Part shown: in pieces, positions 45,499 through 53,902 of the stretch | Position numbering within the stretch: position 1 is the stretch's first letter | Layout of the letters: every line of letters begins with the position of its first letter | Assembly (NCBI RefSeq): GCF_005281835.1 | Contig: NZ_RZIS01000001.1 | Location: 786,351-850,350, forward strand | Direction: 5' to 3' | Length of the DNA stretch: 64,000 nt | Origin: Vibrio profundi | GTDB taxonomy: Bacteria; Pseudomonadota; Gammaproteobacteria; Enterobacterales; Vibrionaceae | Made by a program: the position numbers and the translations under genes | Notes under the pieces: model-generated | The model's database searches: none | Told to the model about the DNA's origin: nothing | The model's input: only the letters and a program-made list of their open reading frames with translations

Positions 45499-46047
45499 AT
45501 GTCTCAGAATGTTTTTTCTCGTCGTCAGTTTCTAGCGCTATCAGGCGGCACCTTGATCACTGCATCGTTAGCTCCATCCATCGCTTTTGCTTCCTACCCT
45601 GATCAGCCGCGAACCATCGCGATGAATAACCTTCATACTGGTGAGAGCCTTGAATCTTGTTATTTTGATGGTGTGAATTACGTCAGTGATGAAATGGCAC
45701 GTATCAATCAGATCTGCCGTGATTTCAGAAGAAACGAAGTGCACCCGATGGACCGTCGATTGTTTGATCAAATCTCTCAGATTCAGTCTTTGCTGGGTAC
45801 TCAAGCCGAAGTACAAATCATTTCTGGTTACCGCTCTCCAGCGACCAATGAAGCGCTACGTTCTAAATCGAGCGGTGTGGCTAAAAAAAGCTATCACATG
45901 CTTGGTAAAGCGCTAGATTTTAGACTGGATGGCGTGAAGCTTAGCCAAGTGCGTGAAGCAGCAATCAGCTTGAAGGCTGGTGGAGTTGGTTATTACGCGA
46001 AAAGTAACTTTGTTCACATTGATACTGGCCCGGTAAGACAGTGGTAA
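45499..46047 (+). CDS. YcbK-like murein hydrolase domain protein (DUF882, M15)
   Basis: The 182 residues have a Tat-like signal (SRRQFLALSGGTLI). The zinc peptidase motif is SGYRSPATNEAL...SYHMLGKALDFRL...FVHIDTG, with H/D/H ligands in HMLGKALD and HID. It resembles M15 D,D-carboxypeptidase-type proteins such as YcbK/MepK. Start ATG 45499 leaves the RR motif at the N terminus; a longer frame opens at 45460. The ribosome site is weak. Confidence 0.85.
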   Translation: MSQNVFSRRQFLALSGGTLITASLAPSIAFASYPDQPRTIAMNNLHTGESLESCYFDGVNYVSDEMARINQICRDFRRNEVHPMDRRLFDQISQIQSLLGTQAEVQIISGYRSPATNEALRSKSSGVAKKSYHMLGKALDFRLDGVKLSQVREAAISLKAGGVGYYAKSNFVHIDTGPVRQW

Positions 46048-46112
46048 CGCTTGTCAAATAATGACTCAAGTGTCATAGTTCGCGCAGATTTTGTATAGAA
46101 TTAGGTTAATGT

Positions 46113-46766
46113 ATGTCTCTTAAGTATCAAGTTGTTCCTGTTACATCTTTTGCTCAGAATTGCTCAATTGTTTGGTGTGATGAAACCATGGAAGGCGTAG
46201 TTGTCGATCCTGGTGGTGATGTTAAGCAACTGGCAGCGATCATTGAAGAGCTCGGTGTGAAAGTGGTGAACTTGGTCTTAACTCATGGTCACTTAGATCA
46301 TGTAGGTGGAACTGAACCATTAGCTGAAATTCTAGGCGTGGACATTATTGGCCCTCATAAAGCGGACAACTTCTGGTTGCAAGGGCTAGAGAACCAAAGC
46401 CAAATGTTTGGTTTCCCACTAACGAAAGCATTTGAGCCGCAACAGTGGCTTAACGATGGCGATACCGTTGCATTTGGTAAGCAAACAATGCAAGTGATCC
46501 ACACACCTGGGCACACACCTGGTCATGTGGTTTTATATGTTGAAGAAGCGAAGATGGCATTTGTGGGTGATGTGCTGTTTAACGGGGCGATTGGTCGTAC
46601 AGACTTCCCTCAAGGTGACTTTGATACCTTAATTTCTTCCATTAAAACTAAGCTTTGGCCTTTGGGGCGTGACGTTACTTTTGTGCCTGGACATGGCCCA
46701 GAGTCTACGTTCGGTCGTGAACGAGCGTCTAACCCATTCGTAGCTGATGAAATGCCTTTATACTAG
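46113..46766 (+). CDS. YcbL-like metallo-beta-lactamase-fold hydrolase
   Basis: The 217 residues have the metal motif THGHLDHVGG (residues 59-68) plus GHTPGHVVLY and VPGHGPESTFG. This is the glyoxalase II-like YcbL group. It is cytoplasmic, with no signal. It follows the YcbK-like gene by 65 bp, matching the E. coli order. Substrate may be S-lactoylglutathione or another thioester; not certain. Confidence 0.88.
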   Translation: MSLKYQVVPVTSFAQNCSIVWCDETMEGVVVDPGGDVKQLAAIIEELGVKVVNLVLTHGHLDHVGGTEPLAEILGVDIIGPHKADNFWLQGLENQSQMFGFPLTKAFEPQQWLNDGDTVAFGKQTMQVIHTPGHTPGHVVLYVEEAKMAFVGDVLFNGAIGRTDFPQGDFDTLISSIKTKLWPLGRDVTFVPGHGPESTFGRERASNPFVADEMPLY

Positions 46767-47455
46767 TTAAGACTTTCTGTATCTGGTTCGGCGGCAGCTA
46801 AATATCGTCGAGCCAGCCCAACAAACTCCTCTCCTGAACGATCTAAATCTTGTGTTGAGATGAAAATGTCATAGCCATGATAAGCGCGTTGATATTTCAT
46901 TCGGTTTGCTAGCATTGCTTGTAAGCCTTGGTATTGAACGTTGTCATTGGCAATGAAGACACTTGAATCGAGCACTATATCTTCGAAATGAATCGCCTTT
47001 CCTGACTGTTTTACACCCAAATAAAGCAGCGACCGTTGACTAAGTAATATTTCCGTCGAAATTCGCGGGCAAATCGAATCGAGATAAGGCGGATAGTCTT
47101 TTAACTTTATGCCTATCCAGGGAAGTGGTCGGAACCAGCCTTGCTCGCCGTACTGACAGATCCCGATTGATTCAATATTTGACCATTTAACAACCCATCC
47201 TCCTTTGAAGAAATGTTGCTGTAAGTGTGTAGGGGTTAATGTGAGCATCACTTTACTTCGTATTGCAAAGTGATAGACCATCCAACCTACACATCCGGCA
47301 CAAAGCACAAAAATGAAAATGGCTTTTCTAAACTCTTCGAATAGGGCTAGAAATAGGCAAAGAAATAAAATGGCATAGCCAAGCCATTTCGATCGATATG
47401 AATTGATATCGAATTCGACATTAGTTAAGTGGCGGGTGGGCAAAGAAGCCGGCAT
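46763..47455 (-). CDS. DUF2982-like membrane protein
   Basis: The 230 residues have two N-terminal membrane helices (about 25-65) and then a soluble part with KWSNIESIGICQYGEQGWFRPL. It resembles the uncharacterised DUF2982 family of vibrios. The last four bases overlap the end of the ycbL-like gene. Function is not known. Confidence 0.7.
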   Translation of the reverse strand: MPASLPTRHLTNVEFDINSYRSKWLGYAILFLCLFLALFEEFRKAIFIFVLCAGCVGWMVYHFAIRSKVMLTLTPTHLQQHFFKGGWVVKWSNIESIGICQYGEQGWFRPLPWIGIKLKDYPPYLDSICPRISTEILLSQRSLLYLGVKQSGKAIHFEDIVLDSSVFIANDNVQYQGLQAMLANRMKYQRAYHGYDIFISTQDLDRSGEEFVGLARRYLAAAEPDTESLN

Positions 47456-47664
47456 ACGAATACCTTTAAATCTCTGGATCTATATCCAGTATAGTAAAAC
47501 TCCAATTAACATTTCTATGACTAAATAATAGCCAGTAGTGAACAATATACGTATTTTTCATCGACTTTCGGTGCTTGGCGCTACAAATTGGTTAGGAATT
47601 TTGATATAAATCGCGCTTCAAATTTTCACCACTGCGCAAGAGCAGTGAACTGGAGAAATATTCA

Positions 47665-48072
47665 ATGAGACTTGCTCATAAGCGTAAGGTGCAGGCTAAA
47701 CTGCAAAAACGCATTAAAGCGTCTGTAGCTAAAGTATCAGAAGCTAAAGCATCAGTAGCGCCTAAAACAGCGAAGCCTGTCGCAGAGAAAGTTGTCGCAG
47801 AAAAACCTGTAGCAGCAAAACCAGCGGTAGAAAAAACAGTTGCAGCAACTAAGAAAGTTGACGTAGCACTGACTCCTAAGCAACAACAAGTGTTAGACAT
47901 TGTTGTTAGCAATGCTGAAGGCATTAACCCTAAAGGTATTGGCTTAGCAGCTGGTCAAGAAGAAGCAAAAGCTGGTTCATGGGCTACTGGCGCATTGAAA
48001 AAACTTCTGGAAGAAAACCTAGTAACTAAAGAGCAAATTGCAGGTAACAAAGTTATCTACAAAGCAGTTTAA
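47665..48072 (+). CDS. Small basic protein with Ala/Lys/Pro-rich arm and winged-helix-like end
   Basis: The 135 residues split into a basic arm (1-67) of repeated Ala-Lys-Pro-Val-Glu units (such as KPVAEKVVAEKPVAAKPAVEK) and a C-terminal part (68-135), LTPKQQQVLDIVVSNAEG...GALKKLLEENLVTKEQIAGNKVIYKAV. The second part looks like a small winged helix. The layout recalls histone H1-like nucleoid proteins; DNA binding is inferred. Codon use is highly regular, suggesting strong expression. Confidence 0.7.
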   Translation: MRLAHKRKVQAKLQKRIKASVAKVSEAKASVAPKTAKPVAEKVVAEKPVAAKPAVEKTVAATKKVDVALTPKQQQVLDIVVSNAEGINPKGIGLAAGQEEAKAGSWATGALKKLLEENLVTKEQIAGNKVIYKAV

Positions 48073-48111
48073 TCCGCATTCGGATATAAGCTCAATTTAG
48101 TCAAAAGTTTC

Positions 48112-48136
48112 AAGCCTCGTTTATCGGGGCTTTTTT
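48112..48136 (+). terminator. Terminator after the small basic protein gene
   Basis: AAGCCTCG (48112-48119), tttat, CGGGGCTT (48125-48132) with one G-U pair, then T run. It ends the preceding gene. Confidence 0.88.
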
Positions 48137-48139
48137 GTG

Positions 48140-48592
48140 CGTGCTTGATAATGAAGAGTGGATGTTTGATATTAAATAGCTTGCATTTCCTTGTAGCTAA
48201 GTGAACCATTGATTTTGCTTGGTTTAGTATTTCACGTTGATTGAAATATCGAGCTGTTTCACGTTATTGAATACTAAAATTAACATGTACCTACATCAAC
48301 TACTTAGGTGCTTATTCATTGTTGAGTATGGCTTTATGGTTTGTAAGTTTCTAATACTAAACAAGTAATAATAAACTATAGGCTTTATCCTACGTATTTG
48401 TACGTACCTCATTGGTTTTAGATGGGGTGTTTGTTCGTTCCTTTCTGCGTGCTCACGCTGATATATTCCTTTGTTCAATGAGTTCATTCTGGTGAGGCTT
48501 AAAAAAATATACACGACATTTGATTTACATTCTATCGTACGGTAAGTTGATTGTAATGTGAATAATGAAGTCAAATAGCAAAGGATATGTAT
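48140..48592 (+). promoter_or_regulatory. Long upstream region of the TRAP operon
   Basis: This gap of about 450 bp before dctP contains two direct repeats, TTTCACGTTGATTGAA (48230-48245) and TTTCACGTTATTGAA (48257-48271), 27 bp apart. It also has TACGTA-tttg-TACGTA (48391-48406). These are candidate binding sites for the nearby response regulator or another factor. A 92-codon minus-strand frame here is not supported as a gene. Confidence 0.45.
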
Positions 48593-49690
48593 ATGAGTCT
48601 TATTAGTAACTCACTGAAACGAGTATTTAAAACGGCAGCAGTAACCGCTGCAACGTGTTTAGCTTTAGTCGCAACGGGGGCAACTGCAGCTGAAAAAGTT
48701 TATCGCTTAAAATTGGCGGAGACTTGGGGACCAAACTTCCCTGTTTTTGGTGATGCAACCAAGAATATGGCAGCAATGGCTGAAAAAATGTCGAATGGGC
48801 GCCTTCAGATTCGCATCGACTCTGCCAACAAGCATAAAGCGCCACTTGGCGTATTCGATATGGTGAAGTCTGGTCAATACGACATGGGTCACTCGGGCTC
48901 GTACTACTGGAAAGGTAAAGTTCCTAACACTTTATACTTCACTTCTATGCCTTTCGGTATGACACCTGCTGAGCAGTACGCCTGGTTCTACCATGGTGGC
49001 GGTATGGAGCTAATGGAAAAGGTATATTCGCCTCATAATTTGATGTCGTTCCCTGGCGGTAATACCGACATCCAAATGGGCGGCTGGTTCCAAAAGGAAA
49101 TCAACAGCGTAGAAGACCTTAAAGGTCTGAAAATGCGTATCCCAGGTTTTGCTGGCGAGATCTTAGCTGAACTAGGCGCTAAGCCAACCAATATTGCACC
49201 AGGTGAACTTTATACTTCACTAGAGCGCCGTACTATCGATGCACTGGAGTGGGTAGGGCCATCTCTTGACCTTCGCATGGGCTTCCACAAGATTGCACCT
49301 TACTACTACACAGGCTGGCATGAGCCAGGTTCTGAGCTTCAGTTCTTAGTCAACAAACGCACTTGGAACCGTCTGCCAGAAGACCTTCAAGAAATCTTAC
49401 GCGTAGCGATGCGCACTGCGGCGTACGATATGTACACGCAAGCAACGCACGAAAGCGGCAAGAACTGGGTTTCAATGAAGACTGAATACCCTGATGTTCA
49501 AGTAAAAGATTTCCCGCCGTCAGTAATGAGCGCTCTTCAAGAAGCAAATGACCGCTTGTTAGCTAAGCACGCTGAAAAAGACGAGCTAGCGAAAGAAATC
49601 CAAGCGTCACAAGCTGATTACCTGAAACAAGTACGTTCGTGGACTGATATTTCTCACCGCGCTTACTTGAACAGCCAAGCTGCAAAATAA
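48593..49690 (+). CDS. dctP: TRAP transporter substrate-binding protein (TakP-like)
   Basis: The 365 residues have a signal peptide ending ATGATAAEK. Motifs MGGWFQKEINSVEDLKGLKMRIPG and DALEWVGPSLD, with FHKIAPYYYTGWHEPG, are typical of the group that binds 2-oxoacids or lactate (TakP-like). It is the periplasmic receptor of the DctPQM system. ATG 48593 is 7 nt from AAAGGA; ATG 48587 is too close. A hairpin follows (49707-49731). The actual substrate is not determined. Confidence 0.85.
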   Translation: MSLISNSLKRVFKTAAVTAATCLALVATGATAAEKVYRLKLAETWGPNFPVFGDATKNMAAMAEKMSNGRLQIRIDSANKHKAPLGVFDMVKSGQYDMGHSGSYYWKGKVPNTLYFTSMPFGMTPAEQYAWFYHGGGMELMEKVYSPHNLMSFPGGNTDIQMGGWFQKEINSVEDLKGLKMRIPGFAGEILAELGAKPTNIAPGELYTSLERRTIDALEWVGPSLDLRMGFHKIAPYYYTGWHEPGSELQFLVNKRTWNRLPEDLQEILRVAMRTAAYDMYTQATHESGKNWVSMKTEYPDVQVKDFPPSVMSALQEANDRLLAKHAEKDELAKEIQASQADYLKQVRSWTDISHRAYLNSQAAK

Positions 49691-49706
49691 TTACCATACT
49701 AATAAT

Positions 49707-49731
49707 GTGAGGGGCTCACGATAGCCCCCAC
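49707..49731 (+). other. Intercistronic hairpin after dctP
   Basis: GGGGCT (49711-49716) pairs with AGCCCC (49723-49728), extended by GTG/CAC with one bulged A. No T run follows. Such hairpins after a binding-protein gene commonly raise its yield over the membrane genes. Confidence 0.65.
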
Positions 49732-49819
49732 AAGAAGCCCAAGAAAACTTTTCTAATAAACACCACTCATTTGCATGCAAGTGAAGTGGTGTACCTTTCA
49801 AAATTCCATGGAGTAGGGA

Positions 49820-50350
49820 ATGAGAAGCCTAATTTATATTGAACGAATATTTAATCGAATTGGCGATATGCTGGGTTGGTTATCGAGCATGTTGTTTATT
49901 CTCTTGGTCGCTAATGTCGTTTATGACGTTGTGATGCGATACGTATTCAATGACGTCTCAATTGCGTTTCAAGAGATGGAATGGCACTTATTCTCTGCTG
50001 TATTTTTACTCGGAGTCCCATACGCGATTAAAGCAGGTGGGCACGTAAGAGTTGATATTTTTTACGAGAAGCTCTCTTTTAAAGCACAAGCGATCATAGA
50101 TTTACTTGGTACTTTCTTGTTTCTTTTTCCGTTTTGCCTATTGGTGGCGTGGTACGGTATCGATTTCGCAAAAGAAAGTTACTCACTCGGTGAAACTTCC
50201 GGTGACCCAGGTGGTTTGCCTTATCGCTGGATCATTAAAGCGATGATCCCATTATCATTTTTCTTGATGGCATTAAGTGGAGTTGGCCTTGTTCTTCATT
50301 CGTTGAACAAGATCGTTAACCCTCATTTAATCCACGCACAAAACAAATAA
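49820..50350 (+). CDS. dctQ: TRAP transporter small permease
   Basis: The 176 residues have four membrane helices. The DctQ-type signature EMEWHLFSAVFLLG follows an early IFNRIGDMLGWLSS start. It pairs with DctM in the inner membrane. A GGAGTAGGG ribosome site precedes the ATG. It ends 9 bp before dctM. Confidence 0.88.
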   Translation: MRSLIYIERIFNRIGDMLGWLSSMLFILLVANVVYDVVMRYVFNDVSIAFQEMEWHLFSAVFLLGVPYAIKAGGHVRVDIFYEKLSFKAQAIIDLLGTFLFLFPFCLLVAWYGIDFAKESYSLGETSGDPGGLPYRWIIKAMIPLSFFLMALSGVGLVLHSLNKIVNPHLIHAQNK

Positions 50351-50359
50351 GGGACGAAT

Positions 50360-51643
50360 ATGATTGGTATTATTATGTTTTTCGTCGCCTTGTTTGCGCT
50401 ATTGCTGGGATTCCCAGTCGCGTTTACTTTTGGTGGCATCGCGCTAATTTTTGGTGTTTGGGCTGAAGGCGTAGAGATGTTTGCGTTTATGCCATATCGC
50501 ATTCAATCGATAATGGAAAATACGGTGTTAATGGCCGTACCGTTATTCGTCTTTATGGGGTTAGTATTACAAAAAACTCGTTTAGCTGAACAGTTACTCG
50601 AGTCCATGGGGCGTTTATTTGGTGGCGTTCGTGGTGGTATCGCTATCTCAACGGTTTTAGTCGGCGCTTTACTTGCGGCTTCTACGGGCGTGGTTGGCGC
50701 GTCGGTAGTGGCAATGGGCCTAATTTCTCTGCCCGTGATGCTCAAGTATAACTACGACAAAGGGCTGGCATGCGGAACCATCTGTGCTTCAGGTACGCTT
50801 GGTCAAATTATACCGCCTTCGATTGTATTGATTCTACTTGGTGATGTGCTTGGTGTGCCAGTTGGTGATTTGTTCCAAGCTGCGATTTGGCCGGGAATCA
50901 TGCTGGTAGGTGCGTATGTCGTTTACATTCTTATTTACGCAAAAATGAACCCTGAAGCTGCTCAACCAATTGAACGTGATGATTCAATTAGTCGTAAGCA
51001 GGAGGTGTTCAATGCGCTGAAAGCCATTATCCCGCCGCTTACACTGATTGTAGTTGTATTAGGTTCTATTTTTGCTGGTGTTGCAACGCCTACAGAATCA
51101 GCTGCGCTGGGCGGTGCAGGTGCTCTTGTGTTAGCGCTGCTTTATCGCCAATTTAGTTGGAAGATGGTGTTTGACGCTTCAAAGGAAACGGTCAAAGTTA
51201 CCGCAATGGTGTTTGCGATTCTGTTGGGGGCAACTGCTTTCTCCATGGCATTCACTTACACAGGTGGCGATTACCTAGTTGAAGAGTGGATGTTGGCGAT
51301 TCCTGGCGACAAATGGGGCTTCTTGATCATTACGATGTTGGTGATTTTGATCCTTGGCTTCTTCATCGATTTCGTAGAAATTTGTTTCATTATCGTGCCT
51401 ATTATCGCGCCAGTTGCGGAAATCATGGGAATCAATATGACTTGGTTCGCTATTTTGATTGCGATGAACCTACAAACTTCCTTCTTAACCCCGCCATTTG
51501 GCTTCAGCCTCTTCTATCTAAAAGGGGTCGCACCTAAGGGAGTGACAACACAAGATATTTACCGAGGTGTAATGCCGTTCATCGCCATTCAAATCGCGGT
51601 ATTGGCGTCACTACTGATGTTCCCAGAATTTTATGGGATGTGA
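50360..51643 (+). CDS. dctM: TRAP transporter large permease
   Basis: The 427 residues are an almost continuous series of hydrophobic helices with DctM motifs such as LGQIIPPSIVLILLGD and TPTESAALGGAGAL. It carries substrate with sodium ions in the inner membrane. It ends the three-gene operon, and a strong terminator follows (51704-51737). Confidence 0.92.
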   Translation: MIGIIMFFVALFALLLGFPVAFTFGGIALIFGVWAEGVEMFAFMPYRIQSIMENTVLMAVPLFVFMGLVLQKTRLAEQLLESMGRLFGGVRGGIAISTVLVGALLAASTGVVGASVVAMGLISLPVMLKYNYDKGLACGTICASGTLGQIIPPSIVLILLGDVLGVPVGDLFQAAIWPGIMLVGAYVVYILIYAKMNPEAAQPIERDDSISRKQEVFNALKAIIPPLTLIVVVLGSIFAGVATPTESAALGGAGALVLALLYRQFSWKMVFDASKETVKVTAMVFAILLGATAFSMAFTYTGGDYLVEEWMLAIPGDKWGFLIITMLVILILGFFIDFVEICFIIVPIIAPVAEIMGINMTWFAILIAMNLQTSFLTPPFGFSLFYLKGVAPKGVTTQDIYRGVMPFIAIQIAVLASLLMFPEFYGM

Positions 51644-51703
51644 TCGAATTCGAGATTGTGACAGCTTAATTACATAGACTAGCTTGAACTTGGTAAAGTA
51701 ATA

Positions 51704-51737
51704 ACTGCTTATTGAATACTCAATAAGCAGTTTTTTT
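51704..51737 (+). terminator. Perfect terminator abutting the kinase start codon
   Basis: ACTGCTTATTGA (51704-51715), loop atac, TCAATAAGCAGT (51720-51731), then six further T up to 51737. The 12-bp stem is perfect and the T tract runs directly into the ATG of the histidine kinase at 51738. Transcription of the kinase is either limited by read-through or starts separately. Confidence 0.88.
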
Positions 51738-53105
51738 ATGGGGAAGGGAATGCCTCTTAAAGTTAAACTCATATTACTGACGCTTTTACCTCTGTTGTTG
51801 GTGTCGGCGAGCATTAGTTGGATCTCCTTGTATCAAACTAAAACGCTCGGAGAGAAGGAAGTGAAAATCTTCCGCGACAGCTTGATTAAATCCCGCGAAA
51901 GCGCACTCAAAGACAGCGTCGATTTAGCGTTCGATGCCATTTCTCACGTTTACAATAATCCTCATGCAAATGAAGCCGAAGCGAAGCAAGAAGTGCGCGA
52001 TATTCTTACCAAGCTCCGTTATGGCTCTGATGGCTACTTTTTTGCGTATGACAAAAACGGTACAAATTTAGTGCATCCCATTCTTCCTGAATTGGTCGGG
52101 CAGAATTTACTCCATATTCAAGACGAAGATGGCGATTACCTTATCGTATCACTTTTGGATCAAGCCAAACGCGGTGGAGGATTTCATCAGTATTTATGGC
52201 AAAAGCCTTCGACAGGCGAAACCGTTTCTAAGCTCAGCTATGCCGCTTGGTTAGATAAATGGGATTGGATGATAGGAACGGGGCTTTACATTGAAGACGT
52301 TCGTGAAGAAGTCGCGAGCATGCAAGCAGCTATAAATAAGAATATAGAGACCACGTTTTTTTCAATCGTTGTGATTTTGAGTGTCACAGTAGCGGTGATC
52401 ATCGTGCTTACACTAGCGATTAATATGCATGAACATCGTATCGCTGATAATAACCTAAAAGAACTGGCGCATAAGACCGTGATGTTCCAGGAAGATGAGA
52501 AGAAACATCTCGCTCGGGAACTGCATGATGGAATCAATCAATTACTGGTGTCGAGTAAATGTCATTTGGAGTTACTTGGGCATAAGCTTCAAGATGAAAG
52601 CTTGGTCGCACATTTGACTAAGTCCCAGCATTCTTTAATGACGGCCATTGATGAGGTTAGGCATATTTCTCATCAGTTACGTCCAAGTGCGTTAGATGAT
52701 ATCGGCTTAGAAGCCGCGCTTTCGTCGTTGTTACAAGACTTTAAAGCTCATTCAGGAACGGAAGTCGAAACCTTATTCAGTACTCAGCAAGGAAAGTTGA
52801 AGTCAGAGGCTGCCACGACTTTATACCGTGTTGTGCAAGAATCGCTGAATAATATTGAAAAACACTCGCAAGCGAAGAAGGTCACTGTGATTTTGCAGCA
52901 AATGGGGAATATGCTTCAGTTGCTGATCCGTGATAATGGGGTCGGGTTTCAAGTTCATGATGCGCTACATAAGCGCGGAATTGGTCTTAGGAATATGCGA
53001 GAGCGCGTTGAATTTATCGGTGGTGACTTTGAACTCAGCAGTGAAGTCGGGTTTGGAACAGAGATAACAGTGTTATTAACACTAGAAGGATTGGTACATG
53101 AGTGA
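51738..53105 (+). CDS. Cache-domain sensor histidine kinase (NarX/LuxR-type partner)
   Basis: The 455 residues have membrane helices at about 9-27 and about 205-230 around a periplasmic sCache domain (YGSDGYFFAYDKNGTNLVHP, YAAWLDKWDWMIGTGLYIEDV). A HisKA_3 region has the phosphohistidine H263 in ARELHDGIN, then an ATPase (IRDNGVGF, RGIGLRNMRER). It phosphorylates the next-door regulator. ATG 51738 is used; ATG 51750 follows GGGAAGGGA immediately. It overlaps the regulator by 8 bases. Confidence 0.9.
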   Translation: MGKGMPLKVKLILLTLLPLLLVSASISWISLYQTKTLGEKEVKIFRDSLIKSRESALKDSVDLAFDAISHVYNNPHANEAEAKQEVRDILTKLRYGSDGYFFAYDKNGTNLVHPILPELVGQNLLHIQDEDGDYLIVSLLDQAKRGGGFHQYLWQKPSTGETVSKLSYAAWLDKWDWMIGTGLYIEDVREEVASMQAAINKNIETTFFSIVVILSVTVAVIIVLTLAINMHEHRIADNNLKELAHKTVMFQEDEKKHLARELHDGINQLLVSSKCHLELLGHKLQDESLVAHLTKSQHSLMTAIDEVRHISHQLRPSALDDIGLEAALSSLLQDFKAHSGTEVETLFSTQQGKLKSEAATTLYRVVQESLNNIEKHSQAKKVTVILQQMGNMLQLLIRDNGVGFQVHDALHKRGIGLRNMRERVEFIGGDFELSSEVGFGTEITVLLTLEGLVHE

Positions 53106-53736
53106 CGCTATCAGAGTAGTAATAGTGGATGACCATCAAGTCGTTTTAGATGGATTCATGGCTCGCTTAGAAATGGAATCGGATATCTGCGTAATTGGTA
53201 CGGCCAGCAATGGTGTGGAAGCGGTCGAACTAGTAAAAAGCTTGAAGCCAGATGTAACCTTAATGGACATCAGCATGCCAATTATGAACGGTATTGATGC
53301 GACAAACCTTATTAAGGAATCGCAACCAGATGCGAAAGTGTTGATGCTGACCATGCACAATAACCGAGAGTACATTATGAAGGTGATGCAATCGGGTGCA
53401 GTCGGTTATATGTTGAAAGAAATTTCTGCGGAAAAAATGGTTCAAGCGATCAAAACGGTAAACCAGGGTTCGACTTATTTCTGTGAGAAAGTCACGCAGA
53501 CTTTGTTCACTCAACCTGTGACGCCTGCACAAGCGATTCCTAACCCATTAAGCCGAAGAGAAGAGGCGGTATTAAAGTTAGTAGCGGAAGGGGCAAGTAG
53601 CAAAAAGATCGCAAACTTGCTCAATATTAGCTACCGAACGGTAGAAACGCACCGCCAAAATATTAAGCATAAGCTTGATATTCATTCAACTGCAGAGTTG
53701 GCGAAATATGCGGTAATGCAGGGTATCGTGGACTAA
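53098..53736 (+). CDS. NarL/LuxR-family response regulator
   Basis: The 212 residues include a receiver with phosphoacceptor D57 (VTLMDISMP) and a C-terminal LuxR helix-turn-helix (LSRREEAVLKLVAEGAS...NISYRTVETHRQNI). Overlap with the kinase gene indicates a dedicated pair. By position, likely targets are the TRAP operon, the BCCT genes or both; this is inferred. Confidence 0.92.
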   Translation: MSDAIRVVIVDDHQVVLDGFMARLEMESDICVIGTASNGVEAVELVKSLKPDVTLMDISMPIMNGIDATNLIKESQPDAKVLMLTMHNNREYIMKVMQSGAVGYMLKEISAEKMVQAIKTVNQGSTYFCEKVTQTLFTQPVTPAQAIPNPLSRREEAVLKLVAEGASSKKIANLLNISYRTVETHRQNIKHKLDIHSTAELAKYAVMQGIVD

Positions 53737-53902
53737 ATTTTGAAGATTTTTGAGTTAAATTCTGTAATTTTCTGACAATATTTGCCTTAATTAGCGTTTT
53801 ATTGCCTCATTTTTTGTTTTTATTTTATCGTATTGTTATCCTTATAAGCGAAATTAATAGCGTGTGGGTTGTTAAAACGCGCGCACCAACAAAAGAGGGA
53901 CA

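Noticed and set aside
48296..48574. 92-codon minus-strand frame upstream of dctP
   Set aside because: No ribosome site, no recognisable domain, skewed composition, and it covers likely regulatory DNA.
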